From CAVSIS01 sp963814875 (lineage in GTDB: Bacteria > Acidobacteriota > Thermoanaerobaculia > Thermoanaerobaculales > Sulfomarinibacteraceae): DNA of 64,000 bases. Position 1 is the first letter of the stretch. Each line of letters opens with the position of its first letter. The notes under the pieces were generated by a model, which did not search any database, was not told where the DNA came from, and worked only from the letters and a program-made list of their open reading frames with translations. This document shows positions 53,759-63,200 of this stretch, piece after piece. The translations under genes were made by a program, and so were the position numbers. The DNA lies in NCBI GenBank assembly GCA_963814875.1, contig CAWFFJ010000022.1:413976-477975 (forward strand), given 5' to 3'.

Positions 53759-54078
53759 TCATGTGGCGGGCACCTTTCTGGACGTTCGAGGGCCCGCACG
53801 GGGCGCTGTGGAAGCTCAAGACGATGGAGGGGTACTTCAACTTCCAGCGACCAACCCCCGCCGCCTGCCGTGCCGGCGACTTGCCGGCTGCGACAGACCT
53901 CATCGTGCAAGCATATCGATGGGCACGCCCGCATGCCCCACCTCGGAGTGCCGCGAGGTGGGCATCCGCACTGTGGGCGGTGTCGGTCCAGGCGCCGGCC
54001 GCCGAAATCGCGTGCGTCCGGCGCGCGTTGGTAGGCACGAGGGGCGGCGCTGGACGAGCGCGGTCCAGTGGAGGGGCC
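53685..54078. other. Intergenic region before the rhodanese gene
   Basis: Apart from the remnant 53681-53758 and a repeat motif at 53761-53778, these bases show no gene. The rhodanese frame is open back to 53761, but the extension has no family match and the real start has its own GGAGG site. Confidence 0.4.
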
Positions 54079-54558
54079 ATGGCATACCAGATCGAACGCA
54101 CGAGACGGGAGGGTGAGTCCCAGCAGGTGCCGCAGCCGATAGCGGACGAGCCCGGCTTCGTTCGGGTGGACGTGACCTGGGGGAAGATCCAGCCGATCTC
54201 GCTCGCCGATGGCGTCCGCACCGCAGGGGAGCGCGAGGTGATCGACCACCTGGACAGTGGCGGGACGGTGATCGACGCGCGAACTGCTGACGAGTACGCC
54301 GCCGGCACGATCCCCGGCGCCCGCAATCTCTACCACGGCGATATCGCGCAGCACGCCGACGCAATCCGGGCCGCCGCCCCGGCGGTGTTGTTCTGCAACG
54401 GCCCGCAGTGCATCCAGTCGCCGGACGCCGTGCGTTCGCTCCTCAACGCCGGAGTGCCGCCGGAGGCGCTCCTGTACTACCGGGGCGGCGTGCACGACTG
54501 GGTGACGCTGGGCTTGCCCCTGGAGCCGGGGCGGCGCTCAACCCGGCGTCGCGGTTGA
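54079..54558 (+). CDS. Rhodanese-like domain protein
   Basis: This 159-residue single-domain rhodanese has VIDARTADEYAAGTIPGARN and the active-site loop FCNGPQCIQSPDAV with the catalytic Cys at residue 106 and a second Cys at 111, then YYRGGVHDWVTLGLPL. It would carry persulfide sulfur or act in thiol redox chemistry. The first ~45 residues are extra, without signal peptide. ATG 54079 has GGAGGGG four bases upstream. Its last few codons overlap a minus-strand IS91-type transposase fragment, so the native C-terminus may have been replaced. Confidence 0.88.
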   Translation: MAYQIERTRREGESQQVPQPIADEPGFVRVDVTWGKIQPISLADGVRTAGEREVIDHLDSGGTVIDARTADEYAAGTIPGARNLYHGDIAQHADAIRAAAPAVLFCNGPQCIQSPDAVRSLLNAGVPPEALLYYRGGVHDWVTLGLPLEPGRRSTRRRG

Positions 54559-54736
54559 GCTGGCCCGCCAGACCCCGGTGGTGGAGGAAGAACGGTCTCA
54601 GCGTCTTCGGAATCACGAGTACCCACTGCGCGTGGCCGACGTCCGCGAGTACGTCCTCGACGAGCAGCGCCGCGGTCGCGGCCGAGCGCTTGGCGGCGCA
54701 CGAAGGGCACAGCTCGCGGGTCCTGCAGGAGAAGTC
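54545..54736 (-). pseudogene. IS91-family transposase fragment
   Basis: About 64 codons match the zinc-binding N-terminal part of IS91-type transposases: SCRTRELCPSCAAKRSAATA, then LVEDVLADV, HAQWVLVIPKTLRPFF and HHRGLAGQL. The rest of the transposase, including the catalytic Tyr region, is absent, and there is no start. The upstream edge abuts a copy of the ATGTGCCGGACACCTTTC motif (54743-54760); the downstream edge runs into the rhodanese gene. It is a dead remnant. Confidence 0.75.
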
Positions 54737-54742
54737 CAATTC

Positions 54743-54760
54743 ATGTGCCGGACACCTTTC
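54743..54760. repeat. ATGTGCCGGACACCTTTC motif copy
   Basis: One of at least four copies of a short imperfect palindromic motif (GGCACCTTTC preceded by ATGTGCCGG) in this stretch; others are at 52253-52268, 53761-53778 and 56005-56022, with a partial copy at 55956. Each lies beside a truncated coding sequence or gene edge. Confidence 0.5.
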
Positions 54761-54807
54761 AGGCACGTTCCCGTCCGGGGCGGCGTACTGCAGCCAACTC
54801 CTGAGCC

Positions 54808-54836
54808 TTGACAGGCCTGCGAACGGACCCGATACT
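54808..54836 (+). promoter_or_regulatory. Candidate promoter of the DUF3800 gene
   Basis: A consensus -35 TTGACA (54808-54813) is followed after exactly 17 bases by GATACT (54831-54836). The leader to TTG 54945 would be about 100 bases. This is the best promoter match I see in the window. Confidence 0.5.
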
Positions 54837-54944
54837 CTCTCTGCGACTAGAGACGGAGACGCGACGCGACTCCTTCGGAACCTCAGGGTTCTGCTCTAGA
54901 CGCGTTTTTTGTTGCGTGCACGACCACAGCCAGGGGGCCTGCGC

Positions 54945-55823
54945 TTGTACATCCTCTACGTTGACGAATCCGGGGTTGAGGAACTCAATGTCCCACCGCC
55001 TCACTTTATCCTGCTCGGCTTGATGATCCCGGCGGTTGAGTGGAAGAGCCTCGACGCGGCCATTGAGGCGGTGAAGAGCCGATTCGAGCTCTCCGGAATC
55101 GAGATTCACACCGCATGGATGGCCAGGCGGTACAGCGAGCAAGAGAAGGTAGCCGGGTTTGCTGCGCTCGATCGAAAATCTCGAACGAGGACCTTCCAAC
55201 TCGAAGTGCAGCGCCGCAGCGGTGTCCTCGGAGTCAGAGGCAACACCAAGAAGATCAAGGCCTACAGGCGAGAAACCCGCGAGACAGGCCGCTACGCCCA
55301 TCTGACCAGAGTTGAGCGCTGGACCTGCCTCAAAGAGCTCGCGGCCGAACTCGCAAAGTGGCCCGGAATCACGCTCTTCGCGGACGCGATCTCGAAGCCC
55401 GATTACATTGCGGGGACGCGGACACCATACGAGATGGCCTTCGAGCAGGTACTGACCCGCTATCAAGCTCATCTTGCCCGTGTGGCCGGCACAGGTATCG
55501 TGGTGCACGACAACAACACAACTGTCGCGCCCCGCTTGCATCAGTTGGCTCGGAAGTTCCACGAGCAGGGGACGTTCTATCGGCAGATACCGAACATTGT
55601 GGAGACACCGCTCTTCGTGGACAGCGGCCTAACTGCCATGATTCAGATGGCCGACCTCTGCTCGTTTGCCCTTCGGCGTGCCCTGGAGAGAAACGACTTT
55701 GAGCTGTGGGGTCTCCTCCAGTCATGCGTCGATGAGTATCACGGCAAGAAGGTCGGCGTCCGGCACTTCACGGGACCACGCAACTGCTCCTGCCCGACCT
55801 GTGTCGCCCACGGCCGCCGGTAG
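54945..55823 (+). CDS. DUF3800 domain-containing protein
   Basis: This ~292-residue protein has the DUF3800 pattern: YILYVDESG at the start, FILLGLMIP, an ITLFADAISKPD strand and a C-terminal MADLCSFALRR helix. The spaced Asp residues (DESG, ADAI, MADL) resemble an RNase-H-like nuclease arrangement. Members occur in mobile and defence contexts, but none of those partners is adjacent. I placed the start at TTG 54945 since family members begin with this strand; a G-rich site lies upstream. It ends in a Cys-rich tail (CSCPTCVAHGRR). A consensus-like promoter lies at 54808-54836. Confidence 0.85.
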   Translation: MYILYVDESGVEELNVPPPHFILLGLMIPAVEWKSLDAAIEAVKSRFELSGIEIHTAWMARRYSEQEKVAGFAALDRKSRTRTFQLEVQRRSGVLGVRGNTKKIKAYRRETRETGRYAHLTRVERWTCLKELAAELAKWPGITLFADAISKPDYIAGTRTPYEMAFEQVLTRYQAHLARVAGTGIVVHDNNTTVAPRLHQLARKFHEQGTFYRQIPNIVETPLFVDSGLTAMIQMADLCSFALRRALERNDFELWGLLQSCVDEYHGKKVGVRHFTGPRNCSCPTCVAHGRR

Positions 55824-56201
55824 GGGCACCGGGGGGTTGCCCGTCATTCTGCCCGGGACGCCGCTCTCGCGGCGATCGAAAGCCCCGGCACCGTCACGCT
55901 GCCGAGCGACCTCGGCTGACCTGATCTGCCTCAACTCAGATTCCTTGCACTTGCTATGTGCCGGACGTCAAGACGGGGTGCGGCGAGGACGTACGAGCGC
56001 TCTTATGTGCCGGGCACCTTTCTGCTCGGTTTCCTGCCCGCGATCGTCGCCTTGGCGGTGGTCGGCGACAACGTCGCCCGATTCGCTCAGGATCCCGAGG
56101 GTCGCTATTGACCCTTGTCGGCGTCGCCACCGCACCGGCGGCGGATGGCGTGCTGAGCGGTCGCTGGCTGCTTCGGCGGCACGGCCCCTGATTCGGGCCG
56201 G
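55824..56201. other. Intergenic region with motif copies and a coding remnant
   Basis: Contents are a partial ATGTGCCGGAC motif at 55956, a full copy at 56005-56022, and the short membrane-protein-like tail annotated at 56004-56111. The stretch from 55824 to 55950 shows nothing recognisable. Confidence 0.4.
56004..56111 (+). pseudogene. Remnant of a membrane-protein C-terminus
   Basis: 35 codons, VPGTFLLGFLPAIVALAVVG followed by DNVARFAQDPEGRY and a stop, look like a transmembrane helix and tail, but there is no ribosome-binding site and the frame begins within the ATGTGCCGGGCACCTTTC motif. Probably the end of a lost gene. Confidence 0.3.
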
Positions 56202-57212
56202 TCAAGATTCTCGCGGCCCGCTCACTGGCCAGGTCAGGAATCTCCGATCGGATTTGATCCCGACTCCGATCGCGCCTCGGCCGAGGTGGAGGACCATGGC
56301 CCAATCGGTCTCGTACGAGCTCGTGGTCGAGGACCAGTACCCCGCGCCGAGCGCTTTGAACGGGTGATCCGCCGGGAGGGAGGGGTCGCACTCCCGCGCA
56401 TCGAGCAGCGACTCGAGCTCGGTGATGGTCGGAAGGCGCCAGGATCGGTCGTCCGACGGACCTCGGTCGAGATATCGAACGGCGGCCAGCGCCTCGGTCC
56501 AGGTCGCGGGACCCGGGCACAGGTCCGCGGCGGCGGACCACCAAAGCCCGGTGAGCCGATCCTCGACCGCGCCGGCCCGCACGGTGAAACGCGGCCTCGG
56601 CCATGCGACTCCGGTCGGCGTTCCGCCGTCCTGGCCGCCCCCTCCATCGACGACAACACGACCGGAGACGTCGTACGCCACTTGTTGACCCGTGGCGGGA
56701 ATCACCTCGCTCGACCCACGGCACGGCCACACGAGCGCGCCCCGGTCCTTGGACTCGAAGAACACGCGCCCACCCGTCAGCTGGACGGCCCAGGCATAGG
56801 CAGGGTTGCGGGCGGCGCTGGTCGAGCTCCAGTACCATCCGAGAAAGACGTTGCGGAACGGATGGCCGGATGGCAGCGCCGGATTGCGGTCGGCGAACGA
56901 GATCAGGCTCCAGAGCTCGCGCCGGTTCGGCAGCCGCCAGTCTTCTCGACCGAGGTGGCAATTCGAGCACAGCTCAGCGATGGCGTCGATCGCCTCACAC
57001 CAGGTGAGCGGCCACTCGAGGTGGTTGGCGTCGGGCAGCCAGGTGAGCCCGGTGAGCCGGTCGCGCACGCCGTCCGGCGCCACGACGAAGCGCGGACGTG
57101 GCCACGGCATGCCGGGCCGGAGCTCGCCGTCCTGGCCGCTCCCCCGGCACGCGATCGGCCTGCCGCGCTCGTCCCAACAGTCGGTCTGACCGGTGGCCCT
57201 GATCAGGGTCAT
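56202..57212 (-). CDS. DUF1566 (Lcl_C) protein with two tandem domains
   Basis: This 336-residue protein has two copies of the DUF1566/Lcl_C fold. Each has D-RLTGL-W, a TW-EA block, WRLP-(N/T)-REL/TEL and a GYWSST or GWYWSST motif: first at about residues 50-165, second at 215-330. The domain belongs to the C-type-lectin-like/formylglycine-type family and occurs in surface or secreted proteins; no signal peptide is visible here, so location is unclear. GGGAG lies close before ATG 57212. A 13-bp inverted repeat at 57314-57348 lies about 100 bases upstream. Confidence 0.87.
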   Translation of the reverse strand: MTLIRATGQTDCWDERGRPIACRGSGQDGELRPGMPWPRPRFVVAPDGVRDRLTGLTWLPDANHLEWPLTWCEAIDAIAELCSNCHLGREDWRLPNRRELWSLISFADRNPALPSGHPFRNVFLGWYWSSTSAARNPAYAWAVQLTGGRVFFESKDRGALVWPCRGSSEVIPATGQQVAYDVSGRVVVDGGGGQDGGTPTGVAWPRPRFTVRAGAVEDRLTGLWWSAAADLCPGPATWTEALAAVRYLDRGPSDDRSWRLPTITELESLLDARECDPSLPADHPFKALGAGYWSSTTSSYETDWAMVLHLGRGAIGVGIKSDRRFLTWPVSGPRES

Positions 57213-57313
57213 TTCTCCCGCCTTGTCGAGTCGGTGAGGATCGGGAACCGCAAACTGACTCGCGAATCTTCTCGCTCAGCGCAGGATAGTCGCTCGCACC
57301 ACACCAGGTCAGG

Positions 57314-57348
57314 CGATTCCGACGATTTCCTCAAGATCGTCGGAATCG
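57314..57348. repeat. Perfect 13-bp inverted repeat upstream of the DUF1566 gene
   Basis: CGATTCCGACGAT (57314-57326) and its exact complement (57336-57348) flank a 9-base spacer. It may be an operator for the minus-strand DUF1566 gene or a transcript hairpin for the esterase mRNA beyond its terminator. No U-tract follows. Confidence 0.5.
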
Positions 57349-57374
57349 TCTGACTTGGCACGGATGCGGAAAAA

Positions 57375-57398
57375 GGGCCCCGCGTTGCCGCGGGGCCC
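57375..57398 (-). terminator. Rho-independent terminator of the esterase gene
   Basis: GGGCCCCGCG, loop TTGC, CGCGGGGCCC is a perfect 10-bp stem. On the minus strand it is followed by TTTTT (57374-57370). It lies 67 bases after the esterase stop at 57465. Confidence 0.8.
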
Positions 57399-57464
57399 AG
57401 GTCCTGCCCGGACGCGGGATCCGGGAGGCGCGAACCCTGAATCAGTCGGCCATCGCCGTGGCGG

Positions 57465-58862
57465 TTATCGGCCACAGCAGCGTGGCGGCGCAGCCTCGAT
57501 GTTCACGGCGCGCTGGGAGTCGGTAGCGGCGAGGAACCACTCGTCGACGGTCTCGCCCTCGACGGTGACGTCGAAGGGCTCGTGGTCGGCGATGCCGAAC
57601 TCCGAGAGCAAACGCAGCAGCGCCGGCTTCCAGAACCAGATCGTGAGATCATCACGGCCGTTGCCGTTGACGTCGCTGGTGTCGTGGGCGACGAGGGCGT
57701 ACAACGGCTCGTCGAGATCCTCACCGTTGATCTGGGTGATTGCCAGCGTGGTGGTGTCGATGTCGGCGACATCGAGGTCGCCCGGCAGCTCGATCGTGGC
57801 CTCGACCAGCGGCCACCAGTTGCGGCCGTCGATGATCCGCGGGGAGAGCTCGAGGGTGGCGTTGAGGGGCATGAAGAAGGTGTACTGCACCGCCAGCCTC
57901 TCGGCGATGTGGTCCCAGTGGTCACCGTCGAACCAGCGCTCCGTGAAGGGCACCCCAATGGCCTGGAGGGCTCCGGAGAAATACATGTTGGCATAGTCCG
58001 CTCCGACTTCGTCACGGGTGCCGCAGTCGAAGTAGAGATCGACACCCCATCCACTGGCCGCCAACTCGGCGGCCCACCGGGTGTCGCTGTTGGCCGCCAT
58101 CGCGCCCCAGGCAGGTGTGAGCTGGCCGTACTCGTCGAGGGCCAGATCGACAAAGAACGGTGGGTTGGCCGGGTTCGGTGAAAACGACGCCGCCGCGGCG
58201 AACATGGATACCGACAGTAAACCGGCATCGGGTCGGTAGTCGTACGGAACGCCGCCGGGGTACTCGGTGGAGATCATTGCCGGGAAGATCATCGCGAATG
58301 GCTCGAATGCGAGCGGCCCAGCGTTGGAGGCGATCCTGCTGAAGAGATCGGCGTTGCGCAGTCCCATTCGGACCGCGCTGTAGCCGCCCCAGGAGTGACC
58401 GGTGATGAACCGGTGTTCGCGATCGGCCACCGTTCGGTAAGTCGTGTCGACCCAGGCGATGAGGTCCTCGGCGAAGTAGTCCTCGAAGTCGCCGTTGAGC
58501 TCCGAGTTCGTCAGTCCGGAGTGCACGGGAACAGGGTAGCCGGCATCGATGTACGGCGTGCAACTGGCCTCCGGTTTCACCAGGATGAACGGCGCCAGCG
58601 CGCCCGAAGAGATCATCTGCTCGGCCACGTCGATGATCTCCGGGTAGTCGAGATGATCGTGGCTCATCCCGTGCACGAAGTAGACGACGGGGTAGTCAAT
58701 TCCCGACGTGTCGTACCCGTCGGGCAGGTAGATCTGTGCCGGCATGTCCTTGCCGAGCGCGTCGGAGTAGAACGTGACTTCCTCCACCGTTCCGGCGGCC
58801 CACAACGGGGTCGCGACGGCCAAAGTCAGCATCAGAACTGCACACATTGCGATTCGTTTCAC
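57465..58862 (-). CDS. Secreted esterase-family alpha/beta hydrolase
   Basis: This 465-residue protein has a signal peptide (cleavage likely after PLWA, residue ~22) and the putative-esterase/antigen-85-like fold: MPAQIYLPDGYDTSG, PVVYFVHGMSHDH, the nucleophile Ser157 in GHSWGGYS, and a GDHW motif with the catalytic His. The C-terminal ~110 residues form a separate domain containing DTSDVNGNGRDDLTIWF, a calcium-binding dockerin/EF-hand-like loop of the kind in exported proteins. Likely extracellular carboxylester hydrolysis. GTG 58862 follows GGAGG; the terminator is at 57375-57398. The gene is monocistronic. Confidence 0.9.
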   Translation of the reverse strand: MKRIAMCAVLMLTLAVATPLWAAGTVEEVTFYSDALGKDMPAQIYLPDGYDTSGIDYPVVYFVHGMSHDHLDYPEIIDVAEQMISSGALAPFILVKPEASCTPYIDAGYPVPVHSGLTNSELNGDFEDYFAEDLIAWVDTTYRTVADREHRFITGHSWGGYSAVRMGLRNADLFSRIASNAGPLAFEPFAMIFPAMISTEYPGGVPYDYRPDAGLLSVSMFAAAASFSPNPANPPFFVDLALDEYGQLTPAWGAMAANSDTRWAAELAASGWGVDLYFDCGTRDEVGADYANMYFSGALQAIGVPFTERWFDGDHWDHIAERLAVQYTFFMPLNATLELSPRIIDGRNWWPLVEATIELPGDLDVADIDTTTLAITQINGEDLDEPLYALVAHDTSDVNGNGRDDLTIWFWKPALLRLLSEFGIADHEPFDVTVEGETVDEWFLAATDSQRAVNIEAAPPRCCGR

Positions 58863-59162
58863 AACGCACCTCCTCCGTGGTTCGCACCATTTGGGACCTT
58901 TCTCTCGAAGGTGCCTGGGCGCCGGTCGGGCCCGGCCGGCGCGGTTGATGAAGCCATGGCGTGGATTGTCGATCTCAGTGTGGGGCCGGAGCAGGGGGAA
59001 GTCCTAAAGGAATGCTAAAGGAAAGGCAAAACCCGCGATCGATAGATACAAAGTGGAAGAACAACCATGATCGTCTGAACCGTACCAGGTATCACAATCT
59101 CACAATGTTCCAAGAAGGCCCTCTGCCGAAGCCGCTTCGCTTCACTCTCGACGTTCCGTCAT
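58863..59162. other. Intergenic region upstream of the esterase gene
   Basis: These 300 bases should contain the esterase promoter on the minus strand. They are more A/T-rich than average between about 59000 and 59110, but I cannot identify hexamers with confidence. No gene is supported. Confidence 0.4.
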
Positions 59163-59396
59163 TTAGACGTCGGATGCTGCAAGGAGGAGATCGAGCACGA
59201 TGACGCGAATCTCAGACACGACTCGCAGCCGCCGGTCGTTCGTGAGGAACGCTTGACACCCGTGCTCGATGGCACACGCAAGCTGGACGGCATCCGGCGT
59301 CCGAATGCCATGACGGGAACGGAGCTCGGCAGCTCGGATCGCGATGGACGGGGTGATGACCGCCGTAGTGAAGTTCGCAGCATGGAGTGCTGTCAT
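59163..59396 (-). pseudogene. PIN-domain toxin (VapC type), N-terminal half deleted
   Basis: The frame begins at ATG 59396, overlapping the antitoxin stop (ATGA), but after MTALHAANFTTAVITPSIAI it goes directly into the second half of a PIN domain: RTPDAVQLACAIEHGCQAFL and TNDRRL. A normal VapC has about 130 residues with an initial catalytic Asp; here only 77 remain and the N-terminal Asp/Glu pair is missing. It is probably inactive as an RNase. The start overlap being intact means the deletion removed internal sequence. Confidence 0.75.
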
Positions 59397-59623
59397 GGGC
59401 GGTGGTCCCACTCGTCTCTCAATTCACTGACGTAGTCCTGTGCGTCGATCCCCCGCCAGATCTCCGCTCCGAGACCTCTGAGCTCGAGAATGGAGCGACG
59501 GGGCCGTGTGCCAAGCTCGGCATCTGCGAGATCTCGGGTGATGAGCTCTACCAAACGCAGCCGCTCGTCCGGTGGCAGCTTCCGGATTTCGGCCTCGTAC
59601 AGCGCCTGAGCCTTGGTTCCCAC
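59393..59623 (-). CDS. VapB-like antitoxin
   Basis: This 76-residue protein has a helix-rich N-terminus (KAQALYEAEIRKLPPDERLRL) and the toxin-binding C-terminal block SILELRGLGAEIWRGIDAQD, YVSELRDEW typical of antitoxins paired with PIN toxins. GTG 59623 has GAGGAG seven bases upstream; the longer frame to 59797 is unlikely. Its stop overlaps the ATG of the truncated toxin. With the toxin broken, the antitoxin would be an orphan that could still bind DNA or other VapC proteins. Confidence 0.8.
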   Translation of the reverse strand: MGTKAQALYEAEIRKLPPDERLRLVELITRDLADAELGTRPRRSILELRGLGAEIWRGIDAQDYVSELRDEWDHRP

Positions 59624-60279
59624 GGCAAACTCCTCGATTCGATCATAGGCTGCTCGGCGATTTCCCCACCTTTCAGCCCGCCTGGTCCAGGGCCGACACT
59701 TTTGACACTTTTCGTCGTCTGCCTGGTGGCCATCGTTCGCACCTCCCCACCTCCTCAGGGCCATTCCCCTCCCCGGCGCTTCCGTGGTGGCCAACACCCT
59801 GTCGGTCCATGATATCGCCCACGGCGTCCTCCCTTACCTCCCATTCAAGCCGATCTCAATCTTCTGATCACGATCAAGTCAGCTTCAAGGAAGATTCACT
59901 CCGCACATTCTCACGACACTCGACTGCTCAAACACCGGACTGCGACGTCGCCTCAGATCTAACTCTCTGAAAGAAAAGACATGTTTCGCAGTTAATCTGT
60001 GAATTTGAGATTCTTGATATATTTCCTGTCTTTGCTTGACATATGACACCGGTCACAGATAAGTTCGGAGAGTTGCCGACAGAACACTGACTCCACAGTC
60101 CGGCGCACGGAGGTCGTACGTCACATCGGCATTCAGCCACTCCGTCAGGGACCGACTCGTGCCGTGCTGTCGGCGACCCTCGCCATGCCCCCTTTGCGAT
60201 GTCCGACCCCACACTGACTCCGCCTGGACCGACCTTCCCCGGTCTCCTCCCGACCACACCGTCCCGACAGGGAGCGTCC
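59624..60279. other. AT-richer intergenic region before the large secreted protein
   Basis: No gene is supported in these 656 bases. From about 59830 to 60080 the base composition is clearly more A/T-rich than elsewhere in the window. A candidate promoter lies at 60036-60065. Frames reading through 60159 on the plus strand are shadows of the secreted protein in another frame. Confidence 0.45.
60036..60065 (+). promoter_or_regulatory. Candidate promoter of the large secreted protein
   Basis: TTGACA at 60036-60041 is a consensus -35. TAAGTT at 60060-60065 is a weak -10 at 18 bases. The leader to ATG 60280 would be about 210 bases. An imperfect dyad TGAC-ACCG-GTCA lies between the hexamers at 60044-60055. 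Confidence 0.3.
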
Positions 60280-63200
60280 ATGACCCGCCACCGCCTCGCC
60301 GTTGTGCTCCTTCTTCTTCTCGCATCCGCCGCATTGCCCGCCGCCGCGGCCGAGCCGCTCGCCTCGGGCCAGCTCCAGCTGCTCGGGAGCAGCCTGACGC
60401 TGTACAGCGACGGCCAGGTCAACGATGCCGACCAGGTGCTCGACGTCGGCGAGCCGGGCCGAGTGCGGACCTGCTACGGCGGCGTGGCGGCGCCCTGCGG
60501 CGCGATCGCCCCCGGCGACCCGCGCATCGCCGGCCTGGTCGTTCGCGCCGAGCTCGACGGCCCCGAACTGCCCGAGCCGATCGCCCTCGAAACCGTCCCC
60601 GGCGGGACGTTCCTGCTGCCGTCGTTCCAGCAGGAGGGCGACTACCGCCTCGCCAACATCCGCCTCGTCAACGACGCCACCGAGCGCGTGCTCGGCGCCG
60701 CCCAGCCGTCCCTCGCGGTGCTCCACGTACGCCGCATCCTGGTCGCTTCCGCCACCGTCACCACGCTGTCTCTCGCCGACCTCCAGGCGCGCGGCATCAC
60801 CATCTCCCAGGAGAACTTCCAGGCCTTCAACTTCGCGGTCGGCTTCGCGTTCGGCTCCGAGACCGTAGTGATCGACTTCCCGGTGATCTACGACGGCAAC
60901 GGCACCGTGTCCCCGCTCCAAAAGCCCACCGTCCACCTCGACGGCCTGCCCGACGACGTTGCCCACACCGTGTCGCGGTGGCAGCCGCCGGACATCATCC
61001 CGTTCCGGCTCGAGGTCCCCGCCGACGGTGGGCTGGACCTGTTCGAGGAGACGAACGAGGTCCTTTCGCTGCCGCTGCTCGGCGCGATCGTGATGCCCGG
61101 CAACGTCGCCTTCCTCAACCAGTTCTTCGAGGCGAGCGTGATCGTCGCCAACGGCGCGCCCGGCGGCACCGGCGTCGAGCTGGCCGACCTCGCCGGTACG
61201 CTCAAGCTCCCCCAGGGCCAGGTACTGCGGGTCGCCTCGACCGATCCCCCGGTGGCCCCAGGACAGAGCGTCCCGGTGGTCACCGCGGGCGGCAGCCGCG
61301 TCGTCGGCGCGGCCGAGCAGGGCGCCGCGGCGTGGACTCTGGAAGGCCTCGTCGCGGGCACCCACGTGGTCCGGGTCGACCTCGAGGGCGAGATCCGCCG
61401 TCCAGGACGCGACCCGCTGCCGGTGGCGAGCTCGGTCCAGGCCGCGGTCGACGTGGTCGACGCCCGCTTCCACCTCACCTTCACTCACCCAGACGTGGTC
61501 CGCGAGGGCGAGGCCTACTCGCTCTTCGTCACCGTCGCGAACCTCTCCCGCGCGACCCAGAACCTGGTTACGGTCGAGATCCGCGACCAGCAGCTCGTCG
61601 GCGCCCACAAGGAGGATCCCGGCGACACCTTCTCGCGCACGATCCAGTCGCTCGAGCCCGGCCAGGCCGAGACCCTCGAGTACCGCCTCGTCGCCGACGT
61701 CACCGGCCAGGTGGTGGCGGCGACCTTCGAGTCGTCGTCATCGGCCGGCCAGGGCAGCATCCGGCTCGTGACCGGCGTCGGCGAGCTCGGCATTCCGCTC
61801 TCGCCCGCGACCCTCATCATGCCGCGCTTCTCCGACCGGCTCGCCCCGCCGTACGTTGCCTCGGACGCGTTCCTGCGCTCCTGGGTGCGCTTCCTCGGGC
61901 TCGCCTACTCGCTCGCCACCGCGCCGCCCGCCGCGACGCCGCAGGGGCTGCCGCGGGTGGTGCGCGCCGACGTCGAGCAGCGCGCCGTCGACATCGCGGA
62001 GGCCGGCCAGCGGACGTTCCTGGGCGACGGGACCCTCGAGTCGCTCGAGGTCCTCGCGCTCGAGCTGCTCGGCTGCCGCCACCACCTCGCGGAGATCGAC
62101 GAGCTGCGCCGCACAACCGCCAAGGGCCTGACCTCAGGTGTCGAGCTGGCGACGCTGATCCGCGGCGAGCAGCAGGCCCGCGGGCTGGGTGCGGTCGAGC
62201 TCCTGGATCACCTGGCACAGACCGCCGGCTACACGGCCCCGTGGGTGGCGGCGACTGTGGTTCCGACCAACGGCGACCCGGCGCCGGTGCTCGAGGTCCG
62301 CCGCGAGACCGCCGCCGGAATCGAGTCCCTCGCCTACCCCGGCGACCACCCGGACGCGCTGCGTACCCTTCCCTTCGGTGAGGTGCTCGCGATCTCACAA
62401 ACGGCCTCGGGAGACGACACTGCCCCGCTCGCCCTCGTGGGCCATGTCCCAGAGGGATCCGACCTGCAGGTCTTCCTCCACAACCAGGAGAGCATGCCGG
62501 CCTCGGGTCACGTGGTGGTGATCGCGCCGTCGACCGACGGCCTGCGCCGGATCGACCTCGGCCAGCTCGTGATGCCGGCCCACACCGTGTGGGTGCTCGA
62601 CCTGTCGCCGGACGAGCCGAACCCGATCCTCACCTGGCCCGTCACCGGCCTCCCCGTCGACGGCGCGCCGCAACCCACCGTCACGCAGGTCGCGCTGCCC
62701 CCGTTCCGGCTCATCGGCGCGGTGCAGGACTTCGAGATGGGCGCGGCCCGATCGGGCGACGGGCTCGGCAACGTCTCGCGGCCCAATCGCTACGGCAACG
62801 GCGTCAGCTACCTCTTCAACCGTCCGCCGGACGCGACCGCGGCCGAGAACCCCACGAGCTACGCGGTGCGCGCGTCGTTCGACGGCGAGGAGCTCGACGG
62901 AACGCCGCTCTCCGCCGTCCACGACATCGCTGCCGACGGCGCCTGGGTGCAGCCCTCGGGACGGGTGGTCAACGTCCGATACGCCTCGCCCCTGTCCGCC
63001 TTGCTCGACGACGACCTGCAGCCTCTGGTACAGCACACGCACCTGCTCGACACGGCGGCATTGGTCGATTCGTGGGGTGAAAGCCTCGACCCGTCCGTTC
63101 CCGACCCGTCGATCGAGACCGAGCCCCGCCACTTCGGCGGACTCGTCACCGGGCACGTTCTGCGCGGCACCGGCGAAGGCGTCGTCGGCGCGACCGTCGA

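Noticed and set aside
53761..54078. N-terminal extension of the rhodanese gene to 53761
   Set aside because: The extension starts within a repeat motif, has no domain match, and the internal ATG 54079 has a strong GGAGG site.
60145..61608. 487-codon minus-strand frame opposite the secreted protein
   Set aside because: Antisense shadow with no start signal or family resemblance.
60159..62381. 740-codon plus-strand frame overlapping the large secreted protein
   Set aside because: It is extremely Arg/Pro-rich and without domains, whereas the other frame has a signal peptide, ribosome-binding site and recognisable modules and stays open to the window end.
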